From Hyphomicrobiales bacterium (GTDB taxonomy: Bacteria > Pseudomonadota > Alphaproteobacteria > Rhizobiales > Devosiaceae): DNA of 64,000 nt. Position numbers and translations under genes: made by a program. The stretch spans positions 41,718-105,717 of the forward strand of contig SEEL01000010.1 in NCBI GenBank assembly GCA_004144345.1, given 5' to 3'. Below, in pieces: positions 60,873-64,000 of the stretch. Numbering within the stretch: position 1 is the first letter of the stretch; the number at the start of each line of letters is the position of its first letter. The notes below the pieces were generated by a model. That model saw only the letters and a list, made by a program, of their open reading frames with translations. It was not told the DNA's origin and searched no databases.

Positions 60873-60964
60873 AATCCTACCCGTGACCCGCTCGGCCAAA
60901 AGCCGCAGCGGGCACAAATCCTAGCCCGTGACCTGCTGCTTCGGGGCAGCAGGCACAATCCTAG
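60873..60964 (+). repeat. Tandem hairpin repeat in the isomerase 5' region
   Basis: The heptamer AATCCTA occurs three times (60873, 60917 and 60957), separating two hairpins. Both hairpins are bounded by GTGA and CAC. Hairpin 1 (60883-60915) has stem CCCGCT/AGCGGG plus inner CGGC/GCCG. Hairpin 2 (60928-60956) has stem CCTGCTGC/GCAGCAGG. Flanks are conserved while stems differ but still pair. It ends 14 bases before the isomerase ATG. Confidence 0.7.
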
Positions 60965-60977
60965 AAAGAGACGACTG

Positions 60978-61721
60978 ATGGATTTCTCCTACCAGCTGTA
61001 TAGCGCCCGCAACGAGAAGTCGCTCGACGACACGCTCAAGACCCTGAAGTCGCTGGGTTACGCCCAGGTCGAGGGCTGGGGCGGGCAGTTCGCCGATCCG
61101 GCCGCCCTGGCGCAGAGCCTCAAGAATTCGGGCCTCGTGATGCCGACCGCCCATATGGGTTTTGCGCAGCTGGTCGATACCGACGCCGCGCTCAAGATCG
61201 TCGACACCGTCGGCATCGAGACCGTCTATTGCCCGGCGCCGCCCTCGGCCGACTACCGCGAAGGCACCGGCGACTGGCAGAAATTCGCCGATGACCTCGG
61301 CACCATCGCCGCCGCCTTCAAGAAGGCCGGCAAGGGCTTTGGCTACCACAACCACCACTGGGAATTCGTCAAGCTCGCCAATGGCAAGACGCCGATCGAA
61401 CTGCTGCTCGGCTCGCCCGACATGCAGTGGGAAATGGACCTCGCCTGGGTGGTGAAGGCCGGCGAAGACCCGATCGCCTGGATGAACAAGCTGGGCAGCC
61501 GCATCACCGCCATCCACGTCAAGGACATCGCTCCGGCGGGCGAGAAGGCCGACGAAGATGGCTGGGCCGATGTCGGCACGGGCACGCTCAACTGGCAGCA
61601 GCTGCTGGCTGATGCCAAGGCCAAGACCAAGGCAAAGTTCTTCGTGATGGAGCACGACAAGCCGAGCGACGCGATCCGCTTCGCCCGCACCTCCATCGCC
61701 ACCGTCAAGCAGTGGGCATAA
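60978..61721 (+). CDS. Sugar phosphate isomerase/epimerase family TIM-barrel protein
   Basis: A 247-residue xylose-isomerase-like TIM barrel. It starts DFSYQLYSARNEKSLDDTLK and has the metal/active-site region GFGYHNHHWEFVKL with acidic ligands in MQWEMDLAWV and HVKDIAPAG, and FVMEHDKPSD near the end. Such enzymes interconvert ketoses or inosose-type compounds. It is coupled by four bases to the dehydrogenase gene. The ATG at 60978 follows AAAGAG; an upstream frame would extend into the hairpin repeat. Confidence 0.9.
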   Translation: MDFSYQLYSARNEKSLDDTLKTLKSLGYAQVEGWGGQFADPAALAQSLKNSGLVMPTAHMGFAQLVDTDAALKIVDTVGIETVYCPAPPSADYREGTGDWQKFADDLGTIAAAFKKAGKGFGYHNHHWEFVKLANGKTPIELLLGSPDMQWEMDLAWVVKAGEDPIAWMNKLGSRITAIHVKDIAPAGEKADEDGWADVGTGTLNWQQLLADAKAKTKAKFFVMEHDKPSDAIRFARTSIATVKQWA

Positions 61722-61725
61722 GCAA

Positions 61726-62868
61726 ATGGCAAAGACTTACGGCATCGGCATCATGGGTGCCGGCAATATCTCGGCGGCCTATCTGAAGCTCGCGCCCCTG
61801 TTCAAGGGGCTCGAGGTGCGCGGCGTCGCCGACATCAACCCGGCGGCCGCCAGGAAGCGGAGCGAGGAGTACAAGGTCGCGGCGATGACGCCCGACGAGC
61901 TGCTCAAGAGCTCCGAGATCGACGTCATCGTGAACCTCACCATCCCCTCGACCCATTATCAGGTGTCGCTGGACGCGGTGTCGGCCGGCAAGCACGCCTA
62001 TTCCGAAAAGCCGTTCGTGCTGTCGGTCAAGGAAGGCAAGACGCTCAAGCGGGAGGCGGACAAGCGCGGCCTCTATGTCGGCTCGGCGCCCGACACCTTC
62101 CTCGGCGGCGCGCACCAGCAGGTGCGCGACCTCATCGACAGCAAGAAGCTCGGCAAGATCACCCATGGCACCACCCATGTGATGAGCCGCGGCATGGAGC
62201 ACTGGCACCCCAATCCGGACTTCTTCTTCCAGCCCGGCGGCGGTCCCATCCTCGACCTCGGCCCGTATTACATCTCCGACCTCGTGCAGCTGCTCGGGCC
62301 GGTGGCGCGCGTTACCGCCTTCACCAACAGCGCCAAGACGCACCGCACGGTCACGACGCCCGGCGTCGCGATGACCGGCAAGAAGATCAAGGTCGGCACC
62401 CCGACCACGATCCACGGCATCCTCGAATTCGCCTCGGGCGCCATCATCACGCTCGGCGCCAGCTGGGATACGTTCAGCCACGGCCACCACAATATCGAGC
62501 TCTACGGCACCGACGGCTCGGTGTTCGTGCCCGATCCGAACTTCTTCGGTGGCGACATCTACGTCACCGACCAGTCCGGCGTGCGCAACAAGGTCGAGCC
62601 CTGGGACCATCCCTTCGGCAAGGCCAACCAGACCGGTGGCGATGGCGTGGCGCGGGCCAATTACCGCACTGCGGGCCTCGCCGACATGATCCAGTCGATC
62701 GACAAGAAGCGGCCCGCCCGCTGCGGCCTCGATCTGGCGCTGCATGTGGTCGAGGTCATGACGAGCCTGCTCAAGGCCGGCGAAACCGGCAAGGTCATCA
62801 CCCTCACCACGACTTGCGAACGCCCCAAGGCGCTCAAGCCCAAGGACGCACTGGCGCTGCTGAAGTAA
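61726..62868 (+). CDS. Gfo/Idh/MocA family oxidoreductase
   Basis: A 380-residue NAD(P)-dependent sugar/inositol dehydrogenase. The Rossmann motif is GIGIMGAGNISAAYLKLAP, followed by GVADIN. The EKP motif (HAYSEKPFVLS) supplies the catalytic Lys, and GGGPILDLGPYYISDLVQLLGP is diagnostic. Together with the isomerase it would oxidise and rearrange an imported sugar. It starts four bases after the isomerase stop and ends before a terminator hairpin. The substrate is not determined. Confidence 0.92.
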   Translation: MAKTYGIGIMGAGNISAAYLKLAPLFKGLEVRGVADINPAAARKRSEEYKVAAMTPDELLKSSEIDVIVNLTIPSTHYQVSLDAVSAGKHAYSEKPFVLSVKEGKTLKREADKRGLYVGSAPDTFLGGAHQQVRDLIDSKKLGKITHGTTHVMSRGMEHWHPNPDFFFQPGGGPILDLGPYYISDLVQLLGPVARVTAFTNSAKTHRTVTTPGVAMTGKKIKVGTPTTIHGILEFASGAIITLGASWDTFSHGHHNIELYGTDGSVFVPDPNFFGGDIYVTDQSGVRNKVEPWDHPFGKANQTGGDGVARANYRTAGLADMIQSIDKKRPARCGLDLALHVVEVMTSLLKAGETGKVITLTTTCERPKALKPKDALALLK

Positions 62869-62883
62869 GCGCCCGAATACGCC

Positions 62884-62911
62884 CCCCTCCCGTGCGTCGG
62901 GGGAGGGGTTT
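62884..62911 (+). terminator. Rho-independent-type terminator after dehydrogenase gene
   Basis: An 8-bp stem CCCCTCCC/GGGAGGGG with a nine-base loop is followed by TTTAT. It lies 15 bases after the dehydrogenase stop, closing the sugar operon. Confidence 0.75.
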
Positions 62912-62995
62912 ATGGTCAAGGTTGTTCATTGACCGGCCCTGTGCCCAGCGCCAGTTTCCTCCCACCGCTCGGCGGTCTTGATGGGGGGAAGTATC

Positions 62996-63496
62996 ATGCG
63001 ACCAGTGAAGCAGTTTGGCCTCGCCGCCGCTCTTGTGGTGGGTCTGGCCGCGCCGGCTCAGGCGCAGTGGAGCAAGGGCAGCGACAGCTACAGCCTGTTC
63101 TACGGCACCGGCGACGGTACCTATTCGCTGGAAGTCCGATGCACCTATCCCAACCAGTTCTCGGTCGGCTTCAACATCTTCGAAAACAAGATGCATGCGA
63201 GCCTGGTGCGCCGCGAGCATGTGACGCTGGTCTTCAGCATTGATGGCGGCGAGCCGTACTTCGTCCCCGCCGTGCATTTCGACAAGGGCTGGCTCGATGC
63301 GGGCATCGTCCCCATCTCGTTTCCCACGCCCTATACCATCGAGGTCGCCAAGCTCTTCGCCGGCGCCAGCCGTCAGATCACGGTAGAGCTCACCCCCGGC
63401 GGCAGCGACATCAACAAGCGCTACAACCGCGCCACCTTCTCCGCCAGCGGCTCCACCAAAGCCGTCGCCGCCACCCGCCAGGCATGCGGCTGGTAA
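62996..63496 (+). CDS. Secreted hypothetical protein
   Basis: A 166-residue exported protein. Signal peptide MRPVKQFGLAAALVVGLAAP cleaves near AQAQ. The mature part is beta-rich, beginning WSKGSDSYSLFYGTGDGTYS and ending AATRQACGW. It has a cysteine near each end (RCTYP and ACGW), which may bond. No family is recognised. GGGGGGAAG lies five bases before the ATG at 62996, deciding the start over the upstream ATG. It is monocistronic, behind a terminator. Confidence 0.75.
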   Translation: MRPVKQFGLAAALVVGLAAPAQAQWSKGSDSYSLFYGTGDGTYSLEVRCTYPNQFSVGFNIFENKMHASLVRREHVTLVFSIDGGEPYFVPAVHFDKGWLDAGIVPISFPTPYTIEVAKLFAGASRQITVELTPGGSDINKRYNRATFSASGSTKAVAATRQACGW

Positions 63497-63535
63497 CTGG
63501 CCAACACGGGGAGCGAGTCGAGTGCACCGCTCCCT

Positions 63536-63739
63536 CCCTCCCCCTCGCGGGGAGGGTAGCGAAGCTGGGGTGGGGGTTGGCGAGCCCACGCCCAGCGATG
63601 GCGACCGGGCGCCGCCACACCCACCGCGCGCCTCCCTCCCCGCAAGGGGGAGACGACTGCGAGCACCGAGTTGCACCTTGAGTGGAGCCCATCCCTCCCC
63701 ACCGGGGAGGGGGGACCGGCGAAGCCGGTGGGTGGGGCC
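63536..63739. repeat. GC-rich palindromic intergenic repeat pair (REP-like)
   Basis: Two related units. Unit 1 has CCCTCCCC/GGGGAGGG (63536-63556) followed by a GCGAAGC turn and G-rich run. Unit 2 has the same 8-bp stem with a three-base loop (63693-63711), followed by ACCGGCGAAGCCGGT and G-rich sequence. A partial related stem (TCCCC/GGGGGA) lies at 63637-63651. Such repeats are common between genes in GC-rich alphaproteobacteria. Confidence 0.6.
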
Positions 63740-64000
63740 ATAGCCCCCAAAACCGCGCTACAATTCACTAGAGAAACGCCGCCGAACCCGCTGTCCGCAC
63801 ACGCCAATCCAAGAAATATCCGGAAACTTATCCACGTCCCCCTGGAGCGCCCGCATAATGCCCCCGCTGTCGCCGACTACAGCGGCGTACCGACGAAGTG
63901 CGGGTGGCAGCAGCGGGGGCGGGGCAGTCGTGCTCTGTATGGTCCAGCCTTCGGGTACCCGTAGTTGAGCTAACCGGGCGATGTGACAGGTCGCGCCGGG
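63740..64000. other. Right-end intergenic stretch without recognisable gene
   Basis: From 63740 to the end I see no reading frame with coding character, ribosome-binding site or known family. A single TTATCCAC (63829-63836) resembles a DnaA box but stands alone. Confidence 0.6.

Noticed and set aside
63829..63836. TTATCCAC resembling a DnaA box, possibly an origin
   Set aside because: It is single, with no clustered boxes, AT-rich unwinding region or nearby dnaA, repA or parAB genes.

Overview
This 64 kb, strongly GC-rich chromosomal window comes from an alphaproteobacterium, most likely Hyphomicrobiales and plausibly Devosia or a close relative. The evidence is the rhizobial-type exo polysaccharide repertoire, the density of oligopeptide ABC transporters, the alphaproteobacterial form of CoaBC and the gene style (ATGA and TTGA stop/start overlaps). 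Genus is inference; no rRNA is present. There are no phage genes, insertion sequences or CRISPR arrays. Three tRNAs are present: Glu-CUC, Glu-UUC and Arg-UCU.

Layout. 1-10.4 kb: a MacAB-like efflux pair (cut at the left edge), small secreted or hypothetical proteins, a sugar isomerase-like TIM barrel, a P1 peptidase coupled to a TTC38-type TPR protein, an alpha/beta hydrolase, an ALDH-SDR pair, and an S24-like repressor with two tandem operator-like palindromes. 10.4-22.5 kb: two consecutive minus-strand oligopeptide ABC operons. The upstream one also carries a DUF1684 protein and an M20 peptidase, and its first permease seems to start at ATT. 22.6-26 kb: coaBC, an aminotransferase and three very small proteins. 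26-50.7 kb: an exopolysaccharide locus resembling the Sinorhizobium exo region (ExoY, ExoQ, pyruvyl transferase, flippase, several GT2 enzymes, ExoK, ExoF, ExoN/GalU, ExoP, ExoM, ExoA, ExoL and an ExsA-like ABC exporter).

The most interesting element lies inside that exo locus at 37.2-42.1 kb: a compact lasso-peptide cluster. It has a 47-residue precursor, a PqqD-type recognition protein (B1), a Cys-His-Asp leader protease (B2), an asparagine-synthetase-like cyclase (C) and an HPr-kinase-like tailoring kinase, all on the minus strand and tightly overlapped. A nucleotidyltransferase is divergently oriented just upstream. The precursor shows the expected leader motif and a core predicted to close a nine-residue ring between Gly1 and Asp9. 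Kinase plus nucleotidyltransferase places it in the phosphorylated (paeninodin/pseudomycoidin) type.

50.7-64 kb: housekeeping singletons (M15 lipoprotein, glyoxalase, double cold-shock protein, DUF192, hemolysin III, GNAT), then a LacI-controlled sugar ABC uptake operon with two perfect operator palindromes. Its first permease has an unusual six-helix N-terminal extension. It leads into an isomerase and a Gfo/Idh/MocA dehydrogenase through a 5' region with two tandem hairpins whose flanks are conserved and whose stems differ. The right end holds GC-rich palindromic repeats and no convincing gene.
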